From: Acinetobacter johnsonii CIP 64.6
Lineage (GTDB): Bacteria > Pseudomonadota > Gammaproteobacteria > Pseudomonadales > Moraxellaceae
DNA length: 64,000 nucleotides
Assembly (NCBI RefSeq): GCF_000368045.1
Contig: NZ_KB849236.1
Location: 727,731-791,730, forward strand
Direction: 5' to 3'
Position numbers and translations under genes: made by a program. Positions 1-8,549 of this stretch are shown piece after piece (position 1 is the first letter of the stretch; the number at the start of each line of letters is the position of its first letter). The notes under the pieces are model-generated. The model was given only the letters and a program-made list of their open reading frames with translations. It made no database searches and was not told the origin of the DNA.

Positions 1-654
1 AAAGTAGCGATGGGCTGCATCTACTCATGGACTCTACAGGCATGAAGTTTCTAGGTGAGGGCGAATGGAAACGCAAGAAACATGGACCTGAATATCGTCG
101 CCAATGGCGTAAACTTCATATTGGTATAGATGCTAAAACCCTACAAATACGAGCAGTTCAGCTTACAACCAATAATGTCAGTGATTCACAGGTGCTTGGT
201 GATTTACTTAATCAGATTCCACAAGATGAGCAGATTAACTCTGTTTATACCGATGGAGCTTATGACACCAAGCAATGCCGTCAGGTCATTGCAGATCGGC
301 AAGGGCATGCGGTGATTCCACCTAGAAAAAATGCGAAACAATGGAAAGATACAAAGAGTAGCTCGCTAGAACGAAATGAATTACTTAGAACAATTAAACG
401 TTTAGGCAGGACACTATGGAAAAAATGGTCAGGCTATCATCGGCGAAATTTGGTTGAAACTAAGATGCATTGCATCAAATTATTAGGAGATAAACTCAGT
501 GCAAGGAGTTTTGATAGCCAAGTGAATGAAATCCATGCACGTGTAGCAGTCCTTAACAGATTTACGGAATTAGGTCGACCACTTACCCAAGTTACGCCTT
601 AAATTTAGCTCAATTAGGGGCGCTTTGCATTTCAAATCTTTGTGCAACAAAGCC
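1..654 (+). mobile_element. IS5-family insertion sequence, right part only
   Basis: The window opens inside an insertion sequence. Its transposase ends at 602, and the right terminal inverted repeat is probably the stretch up to 654, which reads GGCTTTGTTGCACAAAG on the complementary strand; this resembles the ends of IS903-type members of the IS5 family. The left end lies outside the window, so target duplication cannot be checked; the nine bases after the end, GTTTGAAGC, would be the expected right copy. The right boundary is inferred from the terminal motif. Confidence 0.75.
3..602 (+). CDS. IS5-family transposase, 5' end outside window
   Basis: The reading frame is open from base 3 with no stop upstream, so this is the C-terminal part of a DDE transposase. 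The first catalytic Asp sits in LLMDSTG (Asp at about residue 10 of the visible part), the second in VYTDGAYD, and the Glu in RRNLVETKMHCIKLLGD. The Met at 27 lies inside the catalytic core and is not a start. It should catalyse cut-and-paste movement of its own element. The visible part looks intact; whether the whole element is intact cannot be seen. Confidence 0.85.
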   Translation, partial: SSDGLHLLMDSTGMKFLGEGEWKRKKHGPEYRRQWRKLHIGIDAKTLQIRAVQLTTNNVSDSQVLGDLLNQIPQDEQINSVYTDGAYDTKQCRQVIADRQGHAVIPPRKNAKQWKDTKSSSLERNELLRTIKRLGRTLWKKWSGYHRRNLVETKMHCIKLLGDKLSARSFDSQVNEIHARVAVLNRFTELGRPLTQVTP

Positions 655-726
655 GTTTGAAGCGCAAAATTGATGAACAAATAAATTGCTCATAGGGCTA
701 TTCTGCCGTGGCTTTTTTATGCTAAC

Positions 727-760
727 TTGACGTAATGAGTCAATTTTTTGACGTATTGAG
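727..760 (+). promoter_or_regulatory. Direct-repeat candidate operator upstream of the broken AraC gene
   Basis: Two near-identical 13-mers, TTGACGTAATGAG at 727-739 and TTGACGTATTGAG at 748-760, lie 21 bp apart start to start, immediately before the AraC-type gene. Direct repeats two helical turns apart are the usual layout for AraC-family binding half-sites. An autoregulatory site is therefore plausible, but this is inference from spacing only. Confidence 0.45.
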
Positions 761-1470
761 ACAGGGATTGTGGAAATGAATCAGGATGATTCGATCGCAG
801 TTGAGTACCCGAGAAATATCCATGAGGATATGGTGCATAGTTCAGGGCTACGTGGCTATCTAGAGGTAATGCAACATTTGGGCATCGACCCAATGCCGTT
901 GTTTGCCAAGCATGGAATTCAACTTGCACAATTACAAGATGACAATGCATGGATTTCACATACAGCACTAATCCAACTTCTAGAAGAAAGTGCGCAACAG
1001 GCCAACTGTGCCGATTTAGGTTTACGGATCTCACAGTATCAAGATATTGGCATTTTGGGTGTACTTGGGCTGATCTTACAGTGCATCGAAACTTCATGAA
1101 GTGATTAAATACAGTTCAGATTTACTGTTTTTACATGGTTCTGCACTACGTTTATATATCAATGATCGTGTTAGCACAGATGCATTTGAACCCAGCTCGG
1201 ATATTGTAGAGCTTATTTTTGATATTCAGCTCCATGACGCTACGCATATTTTGAGTAAACGACAAACCATGGATCTGGGGCTTGCTGTGTGTCATCGGGT
1301 TCTACGTTATTTGAGTGGTGAGCGTTATCAGCCGCTCCGAGTTGCACTACCGCACAGTCCAATTGCGCCCTTAAATGTGTATAAACGGTTTTTTCATGCC
1401 GAAGTCATGATAGATCAACAGCATGCAGCTTTGTATTTTCACAAAGATATGTTGAATATTACTTTAGATA

Positions 1471-2449
1471 ACCTGAGTTCGACGAAATCTGCTTAGCCTT
1501 TTAGCATATTTTGGAAAGTTGGCTTATTGGGATTCAAACAATAAGCCACTACAGCAGCCATGATATTCACCATGAAGTTATTTACCGAACGATGACGTGA
1601 ATGTTCAAGTTGATGTAAATTTTTTAATTGATCATTCACGGTTTCGATCAATCCTCTTCTGCAAAGTAATTGTTTTTCTTCTTCAGTTTGGATGGGTTTA
1701 TTTTTCATATTCCGACGTGATGGGGTCAATATTTTCAGTCCTCTTGCTGCTAAAGCTTCGGCTTTTGCTTTGCTCAAATAGCCTTTGTCTCCGAGTAGGA
1801 TTCCTTTTAATTCTTGAGTTAAAGATTCTAATATAGCAACATCATGAACATTTCCCGATGTCAGTTTGAGATTAATAATTTCACCCAAGTTGTTGATAAC
1901 AATATGGACTTTAAATCCATAAAACCAACCTGTGCTACTTTTACCACGACCAGCTAAGCCTTTAAATACACGATGCCTTTTAATCCGAAGATTATGGCAA
2001 ACTACCAATTTAGTGGAGTCAATGATACTGATTCCCGTATCTTTTCCTTTCACCTGGTGGAAGAAACTACTCAGAGCTTGCAAACAACGGGGCATGATTT
2101 CAATAAATCGGTTGTAGCTAAGCAGTTTAGTAAAAGCAGATTTCCAGAATGGAACGATCATTTGGCAATAAAAATATTTGAAGAATCTAAAACCGGATTG
2201 ATGAAATAAAATGACAATGGTCATTGCTTCAGACAAGCTCAAGGCTGACTTTTTCAGCTTGGATTTTTGATCAGAAATTAAAGCTTTTTCTAAAGATTCA
2301 TTAAATGTTTTGCAGAAATCGTCCAAAATACAAAATAATTCGGTAATATGATCCATCGAGAAGCCTTGTTTTATAACATTTTGTATTGAGAACCAATATG
2401 TTATAAATTCAGGGCTTTTTTTCTACTCTTTTTTATATCGAACTCAGGT
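1471..2449 (-). mobile_element. IS982-family insertion sequence, complete
   Basis: The element is about 979 bp. Both ends carry the inverted repeat ACCTGAGTTCGA (1471-1482 and its complement at 2438-2449). It is flanked by the direct repeat TAGATA at 1465-1470 and 2450-2455. It holds one transposase on the minus strand and lies inside the AraC-type gene. The fit of the flanking gene in frame after excision supports these exact boundaries. Confidence 0.85.
1493..2356 (-). CDS. IS982-family transposase
   Basis: This 287-residue DDE transposase has the usual length for the IS982 family. The catalytic residues appear to be Asp in SIIDSTKLVVC, Asp in ILLGDKGYL and Glu in CRRGLIETVNDQLKN, followed by the typical HSRHRS tail. 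It starts at ATG 2356 and ends 22 bp inside the element's end. It fills nearly the whole element and looks intact, so the copy may still be mobile. Similar elements (ISAba9- or ISAba825-like) are common in Acinetobacter; the exact name was not checked. Confidence 0.9.
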   Translation of the reverse strand: MDHITELFCILDDFCKTFNESLEKALISDQKSKLKKSALSLSEAMTIVILFHQSGFRFFKYFYCQMIVPFWKSAFTKLLSYNRFIEIMPRCLQALSSFFHQVKGKDTGISIIDSTKLVVCHNLRIKRHRVFKGLAGRGKSSTGWFYGFKVHIVINNLGEIINLKLTSGNVHDVAILESLTQELKGILLGDKGYLSKAKAEALAARGLKILTPSRRNMKNKPIQTEEEKQLLCRRGLIETVNDQLKNLHQLEHSRHRSVNNFMVNIMAAVVAYCLNPNKPTFQNMLKG

Positions 2450-2845
2450 TAGATAGTATTGATCATGGCTTACGTGAAATTGTCGATAGTTATCTGGAGC
2501 GGAGTTTTCGGAGTCATCAAGGTTCATTTAGTGATCGTGTACGACATGCGATACGCATTCATTTATCTGGTCCAAAAGCCAATAAAACAGATATTGCAAA
2601 TATGCTCGCGATGCATCCTCGAAGCTTACAACGTAAATTAGATGAAGAAGGGACCAGCTTTGAGCAGATTCGAGATAAACTCAGACAACAGTTGTTGTTG
2701 CAATATTTAGCAGACTCAAAAGCATCGATGAGTCAAATCGCTTCTGTACAGGGTTTTTCCGAGCAGTCCGCATTAAGCCGTGCTTGTAAAAATTGGTTTG
2801 GTGTAACACCGAGACAGCTAAAAAAGCTTCGCAGCGGTTTGCAAT

Positions 2846-2872
2846 AAAAAAACCCGCATTTAGCGGGTTTTT
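2846..2872. terminator. Bidirectional intrinsic terminator between AraC remnant and purD
   Basis: The hairpin AACCCGC-ATTTA-GCGGGTT has an A-run before and a T-run after it, so it can end transcription from both the plus-strand AraC remnant and the minus-strand purD. Confidence 0.8.
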
Positions 2873-2887
2873 ACGGTATGAATGTTT

Positions 2888-4171
2888 TTAAGCATTTTCA
2901 CGCGCAATAGCACGATAACCAATGTCTGTACGATATTGCATACCCGTAAATGTAACTTGACCACAAACTTCTAAAGCATTGACTTGCGCTTCAAGTACGG
3001 TATCGCCAAGAGCTGTGACACATAAAACACGACCACCCGCAGTCAAGATGTGACCGTCGGCACTCATTGTAGTGCCCGCATGGAAGATTTTTGTGTTTTC
3101 AGGAGATTGACCAAGACCAGAGATGACGTCACCTTGACGAACAGTTTCTGGGTAGCCTGCTGCCGCAAGAACAATACCAATTGATTTGCGTTCATCCCAT
3201 TCAGCTTCTGCTGGAAGATTACCTGCAATACCAGCTTCAACCAAATCGACCAATGATGATTTTAAACGCATCATAATCGGTTGAGTTTCAGGGTCACCAA
3301 AACGACAGTTAAATTCGATTACACGAGGTTGACCTTGTTCATCAATCATGAGGCCTGCATATAAGAAGCCTGTGTAAACATGACCATCTTTTTTCATGCC
3401 TTCCACAGTTGGACGCATAATTTCAGTCATTGCACGATCAAATACTTCAGCTGTAACCACTGGAGCAGGAGAGTAAGCACCCATACCACCAGTATTTGGA
3501 CCTTGGTCACCTTCAAAAATACGCTTATGATCTTGTGAAGTTGCCATTGGCAGGATGTTATTTCCATCGATCATACAAATGAAAGAAGCTTCTTCACCCG
3601 CAAGAAATTCTTCAATAACAACTCGTGAACCTGCGTCACCAAATTTGTTGCCTGCAAGCATGTCATCAATTGCTGCAAATGCTTCTTCATTTGTCATTGC
3701 AACGATAACGCCTTTGCCAGCAGCCAGACCGTCCGCCTTGATCACGATTGGTGCGCCATTTTTTTCAACAAATGCTTTCGCTGCATCGACTTCAGTAAAT
3801 ACATCGTAGAACGCGGTAGGAATGTTGTGGCGTTTTAAGAAATGCTTAGCAAAGGCTTTTGAGCCTTCTAACTGGGCAGCAAACTGGGTTGGGCCCCAAA
3901 TTTGAAGCTCTGCCGCGCGGCAAGCATCCACTACACCATTTACAAGCGGTGCTTCTGGACCCACAATAATCAAATCTACTACATTATTTTTTGCAAAGTC
4001 GATAATTGCAGAATTGTCTAAAATATTGAGTGCAATATTTTCACATTTGTTTTCTGTTGCAGTTCCTGCATTACCTGGTGCAACAAAAACTTTTGCAACT
4101 TTTTCATCTTGCGCGATTTTCCATGCCAATGCATGTTCACGACCGCCATTACCCAAAACTAAAATGTTCAT
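2888..4171 (-). CDS. purD: Phosphoribosylamine--glycine ligase (GAR synthetase)
   Basis: PurD joins glycine to phosphoribosylamine with ATP, the second step of purine synthesis, in the cytoplasm. The protein of 427 residues begins MNILVLGNGGREHALAW, the nucleotide-binding N-domain signature. An ATP-grasp core follows with KADGLAAGKGV at about 147-157 and EFNCRFGDPETQP at about 288-300. The frame is open further upstream, but ATG 4171 is preferred because GGAG lies just before it and the family starts here. It follows purH on the same strand, with a 12-bp inverted repeat between the two genes. Length and motifs are normal. Confidence 0.97.
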   Translation of the reverse strand: MNILVLGNGGREHALAWKIAQDEKVAKVFVAPGNAGTATENKCENIALNILDNSAIIDFAKNNVVDLIIVGPEAPLVNGVVDACRAAELQIWGPTQFAAQLEGSKAFAKHFLKRHNIPTAFYDVFTEVDAAKAFVEKNGAPIVIKADGLAAGKGVIVAMTNEEAFAAIDDMLAGNKFGDAGSRVVIEEFLAGEEASFICMIDGNNILPMATSQDHKRIFEGDQGPNTGGMGAYSPAPVVTAEVFDRAMTEIMRPTVEGMKKDGHVYTGFLYAGLMIDEQGQPRVIEFNCRFGDPETQPIMMRLKSSLVDLVEAGIAGNLPAEAEWDERKSIGIVLAAAGYPETVRQGDVISGLGQSPENTKIFHAGTTMSADGHILTAGGRVLCVTALGDTVLEAQVNALEVCGQVTFTGMQYRTDIGYRAIARENA

Positions 4172-4198
4172 CGGTTCATACTCCATGAATCGAAATGA

Positions 4199-4235
4199 CA
4201 TAAAGTCCTCAGCCTAAGAAGGAGAGGACTTTATG
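4199..4235 (-). promoter_or_regulatory. Perfect 12-bp inverted repeat in the purH-purD gap
   Basis: CATAAAGTCCTC at 4199-4210 is matched exactly by GAGGACTTTATG at 4224-4235, leaving a 13-base loop. It lies 28 bases upstream of the purD start on the transcribed (minus) strand. There is no T-run directly after it, so it looks more like an RNA stem or protein site than a standard terminator. Its function is unknown. Confidence 0.5.
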
Positions 4236-4299
4236 TAAGATTTAGAAATCTGTTTTAAACCACATGTATGACTTTGTCATTACGGTCTGCATCTATCAC

Positions 4300-5874
4300 T
4301 TAGTGACGGAAGTGGCGCATGCCAGTGAAGACCATTGCAATACCTGCTTCATCTGCAGCAGCAATGGTTTCTTCATCACGCATTGAACCACCCGGTTGGA
4401 TAATACATTTAATACCTGCTTTCGCTGCATTATCAATACCATCGCGGAATGGGAAGAATGCATCAGATGCCATGACAGCACCTTCAACCACTAAGCCTGC
4501 GTGCTCCGCTTTAATCGCAGCAATACGCGCTGAGTTAACACGGCTCATTTGACCTGCGCCTACACCAATGGTTTGACGACCTTTAGCATAAACAATGGCA
4601 TTTGATTTTACATATTTTGCAACTTTCCATGCAAAAATTAGGTCATCAATTTCAGCATCCGTTGGCGCGCGTTTCGTCACGACTTTTAGATCATCTTTAG
4701 TGATCATGCCTAAGTCTTGGTCTTGAACCAATAAACCACCATTGACGCGTTTATAGTCCAATTGTGGCGTACGCTCATCAAGTGCAGGTAATTCACCACA
4801 AACGAGAACACGAACATTTTTCTTCGCGCCAGTGACTTCAAGTACGCCTTTAGCAATGCTTGGTGCAATGATAACTTCAACAAACTGACGGTCAACAATC
4901 GCTTGTGCAGTTGCAACGTCTAATTCACGGTTGAATGCAATGATGCCGCCAAAAGCTGATTCAGGATCTGTCGCATAAGCCAAGTCATATGCCGCTTGAA
5001 TACCATCTAAAGACACCGCAACGCCACATGGGTTTGCGTGTTTAACGATGACACAAGCAGGTTTTGCAAATGATTTCACACATTCAAGTGCGGCATCTGT
5101 ATCTGCAATGTTGTTATAAGAAAGTTCTTTACCTTGAAGTTGTTTCGCTGTTGAAACAGAGGCTTCAGTTGCTGTGCTTTCTACATAGAATGCTGCTGAC
5201 TGATGCGGGTTTTCACCATAACGCAAGTCTTGAGCTTTATTTAATTGTGTATTGAAGGTACGTGCAAACTTGTCTGCTTGACCTTCTTCCTTGCCTACGC
5301 GAGCGCCTAGGTAAGAAGCAATCATGCCATCATACTGTGCTGTATGTTCAAATGCTTTAACGGCTAAGTCAAAACGAGTTTCGTAAGACAAAGCACCATT
5401 TGCTTTTAGCTCAGCAACAACAGTGTCATAGTCTGTAGCATTGACCACAATACCGACAGAAGCATGGTTTTTTGCCGCAGCGCGAACCATAGTTGGACCG
5501 CCGATGTCGATATTTTCAATCGCATCCGCAAGTGAGCAGTTTGGTTTAGCGACTGTTGCAGCAAATGGATAAAGGTTCACAACCACAAGATCGATCGCAT
5601 CGATATTGTGTTCAGCCATCACAGCTTCGTCTAGACCGCGACGAGCTAAGATACCACCATGAATTTTCGGGTGTAGCGTTTTTACACGACCATCCATCAT
5701 TTCTGGGAAACCAGTATGCTCTGAAACTTCGACTACAGCGATATTGTTGTCTTTTAACAACTTATATGTACCGCCAGTAGATAAAATTTCTACCCCTAGA
5801 GCAACAAGGTTTTGAGCGAACTCAACAATGCCAGTTTTATCGGAAACAGAGATTAAAGCGCGTTTAATGGTCAT
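4300..5874 (-). CDS. purH: Bifunctional AICAR formyltransferase / IMP cyclohydrolase
   Basis: PurH catalyses the last two steps of IMP synthesis: formylation of AICAR with 10-formyl-THF, then ring closure. The product has 524 residues. An N-terminal MGS-like cyclohydrolase domain begins TIKRALISVSDKTGIVEFA and includes STGGTYKLL and HTGFPEMMDGRVKTLHPK (residues ~35-75). The C-terminal transformylase domain has VIVKHANPCGVAVS, with the catalytic Lys-His pair. ATG 5874 is chosen over an upstream in-frame ATG because the family begins MTIKRALIS and GACGAAG lies before it. A terminator-like hairpin separates it from fis upstream. Confidence 0.97.
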   Translation of the reverse strand: MTIKRALISVSDKTGIVEFAQNLVALGVEILSTGGTYKLLKDNNIAVVEVSEHTGFPEMMDGRVKTLHPKIHGGILARRGLDEAVMAEHNIDAIDLVVVNLYPFAATVAKPNCSLADAIENIDIGGPTMVRAAAKNHASVGIVVNATDYDTVVAELKANGALSYETRFDLAVKAFEHTAQYDGMIASYLGARVGKEEGQADKFARTFNTQLNKAQDLRYGENPHQSAAFYVESTATEASVSTAKQLQGKELSYNNIADTDAALECVKSFAKPACVIVKHANPCGVAVSLDGIQAAYDLAYATDPESAFGGIIAFNRELDVATAQAIVDRQFVEVIIAPSIAKGVLEVTGAKKNVRVLVCGELPALDERTPQLDYKRVNGGLLVQDQDLGMITKDDLKVVTKRAPTDAEIDDLIFAWKVAKYVKSNAIVYAKGRQTIGVGAGQMSRVNSARIAAIKAEHAGLVVEGAVMASDAFFPFRDGIDNAAKAGIKCIIQPGGSMRDEETIAAADEAGIAMVFTGMRHFRH

Positions 5875-5924
5875 GATCTTCGTCACAGTTATCAAGAATT
5901 AAAACAAAAAGCCAAAAATAGCAG

Positions 5925-5957
5925 GTAAAAAAAATGCCTGCGGAAGCCGCAAGCATT
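5925..5957 (-). terminator. Terminator-like hairpin between fis and purH
   Basis: On the minus strand, ATGCTTGCGG-CTTC-CGCAGGCAT forms a stem with one G-T wobble and is followed by eight T residues. It lies just after the fis stop codon. It suggests that fis ends here and that purH is either read through or has its own promoter. Confidence 0.75.
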
Positions 5958-5964
5958 TTATCAT

Positions 5965-6234
5965 TTATTCACTCATTAAACCGTGAGCTTTCAACTTTTT
6001 ACGTAAAGTTCCACGGTTAAGTCCTAGAATCTCCGCAGCACGTGTTTGGTTGCCGCGGGTATATTCTAAAACTACAGATAGAAGAGGTTTCTCCATTTCT
6101 GCCAGCACCATGTCGTAGACCTGAGATGGTTGCTCGCCTTGCAGTTGTGCAAAATAGTGGCGAACTGCGCGATCTACGTGAATACGAAGAGCGACATCAG
6201 ACTGTGCAGTAAAAATAGGAGATTTGCTATTCAT
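5965..6234 (-). CDS. fis: Fis-family DNA-binding protein
   Basis: Fis is a nucleoid protein that bends DNA and modulates promoters and recombination. The product has 89 residues if started at MNSKSPIF (6234), close to the usual ~90-98. The C-terminal helix-turn-helix is clear: NQTRAAEILGLNRGTLRKKLKAHGL, with LLSVVLEYTRGN before it, matching the Fis core. Ten upstream in-frame residues are unlikely to be translated. It sits between the DUF3426-like gene and purH on the same strand; its upstream region of about 380 bp contains no gene. Confidence 0.93.
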   Translation of the reverse strand: MNSKSPIFTAQSDVALRIHVDRAVRHYFAQLQGEQPSQVYDMVLAEMEKPLLSVVLEYTRGNQTRAAEILGLNRGTLRKKLKAHGLMSE

Positions 6235-6614
6235 GCGAAGTAATCCGAAAAATCTAAATATCACTTGGGTAAAGTGACATATATAAAGTGGTCTAAAATT
6301 AAAATGAACTTCGTTTTAGATCCTAAAACGACTAGTTCTAAAACTGTACATTTAGCATGCCACAATATCGCCAAGTTGGTCGAAATATAAGCGTAACAAT
6401 AGTTAAATATTTGTTACCGACCTTTTTTAAACAAAAAAATCTGCTCAATACGCGATATTTTGATAACGCGCATTTTTGCTGATGTTCTATTTGTATTAAA
6501 AGACTGAGGAGATTGCAGCACTAAGCTTTTGTGGCGCGTATCATACCATTGTCTAAGAAAAAGTGAGCAAGAAAACTGCATTTTTTTTCACTTTTTTTAC
6601 ATTTTTTTTAAATT
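6235..6614 (-). promoter_or_regulatory. fis upstream region, AT-rich, no gene
   Basis: No convincing ORF was found. The part nearest fis (6265-6480) is AT-rich and presumably holds the fis promoter. At 6580-6615 there are three T-runs of 7-8 bases on the plus strand separated by short CA-rich spacers, directly after the stop of the next gene (6615, minus strand). I could not assign promoter boxes with confidence. Confidence 0.4.
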
Positions 6615-7514
6615 TTAGGGCTGGACTATTTCTAAACTGTAATGATTGAAGCTTTTACGACTTACTGGCAGGCTAAATTTGAATTTGAATGGACTATTTT
6701 TAGGAATTCGTTTAATTCCAACCAGGCTATCAATCAAATATTCATTTGCATGTAGTTGATAGGTTGAATCGACTTCACCATCCACTTTTAAAATGACCTT
6801 AAGATCTGGTAGGGGAAGACTGGTGTCATGATAATTGATCAGTTCACCTGAAAATTGAGTTTTCTGTGCATCGAGACGTTTTACTTTTAATTTATTAATG
6901 CTGATCAGACTGTAACGTTCTTGTAGGCTGCTACAGTTCAGTACGAGACAAATTTTATTATAGGTTGCACCTAATGCGGGGCTATTATTGAGGATATGTG
7001 GGTTAAACCATAAGTATTGGAAACACAATAATGCCAATAAGCTGAAGTTAATCATACCCCAAAGCATATAGTACATCGGGCTTTTTTGTGGTTTCGCTGG
7101 ATTGTTGTCTGCCAAATTCATGGCAGGATAGTTACCAATCGGGTCGGTACTAAAATAGTTTAAATTGTTTAAATAAGTTTTGAGGTCAATGTTGGAGTGC
7201 TCAACTTTCAGGTTGAAAATATCAAGCAAATTTGATGTCGACATTGAAAGCGCAGCAGATTGTGATAAATCAAAATGAATGCTGTCTACACGAGGAGAGG
7301 AAAATGCTGAATTTGAAGACATGCTCATGTCATTCTGATTCGACGATCTTTCCTCACCTGTGTCAACAGTATGACCCGTGGTTAAATGCGAGAGCGCATT
7401 AAAGGTCATCGAACACTTTGGGCAACAAACCATACCTTGCGCAACAGTGAGTTGCGCAACACTTACTTTGTAGATGGTTAGGCATTTAGGGCAAGAGGTT
7501 TGTTTGTCGCTCAT
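6615..7514 (-). CDS. Zinc-ribbon membrane protein with DUF3426-like C-terminus
   Basis: The protein of 299 residues begins with an MJ0042-type zinc ribbon: CPKC at residues 8-11 and CCPKCSMTF at about 30-38. A long polar linker follows, then one membrane helix (about residues 147-170, YMLWGMINFSLLALLCFQYLW), and a C-terminal domain of about 125 residues outside the membrane. That layout matches DUF3426 proteins often found next to prmA and fis in gammaproteobacteria. The gene is 18 bp downstream of prmA on the same strand. The biochemical role is not known. Confidence 0.8.
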   Translation of the reverse strand: MSDKQTSCPKCLTIYKVSVAQLTVAQGMVCCPKCSMTFNALSHLTTGHTVDTGEERSSNQNDMSMSSNSAFSSPRVDSIHFDLSQSAALSMSTSNLLDIFNLKVEHSNIDLKTYLNNLNYFSTDPIGNYPAMNLADNNPAKPQKSPMYYMLWGMINFSLLALLCFQYLWFNPHILNNSPALGATYNKICLVLNCSSLQERYSLISINKLKVKRLDAQKTQFSGELINYHDTSLPLPDLKVILKVDGEVDSTYQLHANEYLIDSLVGIKRIPKNSPFKFKFSLPVSRKSFNHYSLEIVQP

Positions 7515-7532
7515 AGTGTATTAAGGGTTCAT

Positions 7533-8435
7533 TTAAAGGGTGTGGCGTTTACCCGAGATTCGGCACCAGTTTTCATCACGTTTCTCGACCTCTAATATAT
7601 CAAAAAACTCAGAATAAACACTAGAAACATCAGAAACTTGCTCTTCAATTACACCTGCAAGTGCGAACTCTCCCTCAGATTTGACTAAAGTTGCGAATTC
7701 AGGCGCTAACATCATGAGCGGGCCTGCCAAAATATTTGCAACAAAGACATCTGCTTTTTGGTCAGCAAGCTCTAAATTAAACTCATCTGGTAAGCCGACA
7801 TAAAGGTTCTCAGCCACGCCATTGAGCGCCGCATTTTGTTCAGTGGCTAAAATTGCTTGTGGATCAATATCTGTGGCATAGACTTTTTTTGCACCTAGAA
7901 GTAGAGCAGCAACACCTAAAATACCTGAACCGCAACCATAGTCGATCACGATTTTATCTTTAACATCAGTTTTACCTAACCACTGCAGGCAAAGAAAAGT
8001 AGAGGCATGGTTCCCCGTGCCAAACGCTAAGCCTGGATCAAGTTTAATGTTGACTGCATCTGGTTCTGGTGCTTCCATCCATTCAGGAACGATCCAGTAT
8101 TTGTCAGCAATTTGAATTGGTTCGTAGGCATCCATCCATGTGCGTTCCCATTCTTGGTCTTCAAGAAATTCGCTACGCATCGGTGCATCAGGCATTTGAG
8201 TGCGAATAAAAGTTTCTAATGCATTGACATCAATTTCTTCGTCGTCTTCTTGCGCATAGATACCCGTCACAATGACTTTATTCCAAAGTGGCGTTTCACC
8301 TGGAAGTGGTTCAAGTAAGTCTTGGTTTTCTGCATCATCTAATGTGACACTGACTGCACCCAAAGATTCTAAAAGGGTTTCAGTAAAATCGACTTGCGCT
8401 TGATCAACCGTAATATGAATTTGTAACCACTTCAC
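7533..8435 (-). CDS. prmA: Ribosomal protein L11 methyltransferase
   Basis: PrmA trimethylates ribosomal protein L11 using S-adenosylmethionine. The product has 300 residues, normal for the family. The SAM-binding motif IDYGCGSGILGVAALLLGA lies at about 164-182, followed by VYATDIDPQA and the VANILAGPLMMLAPEF motif typical of PrmA. The N-terminal L11-recognition domain begins MKWLQIHI. It is the first gene of a minus-strand run with the zinc-ribbon protein and fis. Confidence 0.97.
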   Translation of the reverse strand: MKWLQIHITVDQAQVDFTETLLESLGAVSVTLDDAENQDLLEPLPGETPLWNKVIVTGIYAQEDDEEIDVNALETFIRTQMPDAPMRSEFLEDQEWERTWMDAYEPIQIADKYWIVPEWMEAPEPDAVNIKLDPGLAFGTGNHASTFLCLQWLGKTDVKDKIVIDYGCGSGILGVAALLLGAKKVYATDIDPQAILATEQNAALNGVAENLYVGLPDEFNLELADQKADVFVANILAGPLMMLAPEFATLVKSEGEFALAGVIEEQVSDVSSVYSEFFDILEVEKRDENWCRISGKRHTL

Positions 8436-8510
8436 AGGAATAACCTAATATTTATGTATAAATAAATATTGTAGCGGAACGGGGGGCAGTTCGACAGCAT
8501 TCCTCAAAAT

Positions 8511-8534
8511 AAAAAAGGATGCCGAAGCATCCTT
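8511..8534 (-). terminator. Intrinsic terminator after the first symporter gene
   Basis: On the minus strand AAGGATGC-TTCG-GCATCCTT is followed by a T-run, 16 bases after the stop of the carrier gene at 8550. It has the normal form of an intrinsic terminator with a TTCG tetraloop. Confidence 0.85.
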
Positions 8535-8549
8535 AGATCTACATCTGTT

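Larger units (their letters stand above)
776..2847 (+). pseudogene. AraC-family transcriptional regulator, frameshifted and split by an IS982-family element
   Basis: Three pieces make up one regulator of the type with an N-terminal ligand-binding (Arabinose_bd-like) domain and a C-terminal AraC helix-turn-helix. The first piece runs from ATG 776 (AGGG lies upstream) to a stop at 1097-1099. The second continues one frame over from about 1083 to 1470. The third (2456-2847) carries the DNA-binding domain with MHPRSLQRKLDEEG and SQIASVQGFSEQSALSRACK. An IS982-family element sits at 1471-2449. Removing it and one TAGATA copy joins ...NITLD to SIDHGLREIV in frame. The frameshift near 1082 (one base extra or two missing) is a separate lesion. 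The gene is very unlikely to give a working regulator. Its target is unknown; it lies at the end of the purD strand with a shared terminator. Confidence 0.85.

Noticed and set aside
717..1097. 126-codon minus-strand ORF opposite the broken AraC gene
   Set aside because: It lies opposite the AraC reading frame, which has clear family similarity; its protein has no motif, so it is a shadow.
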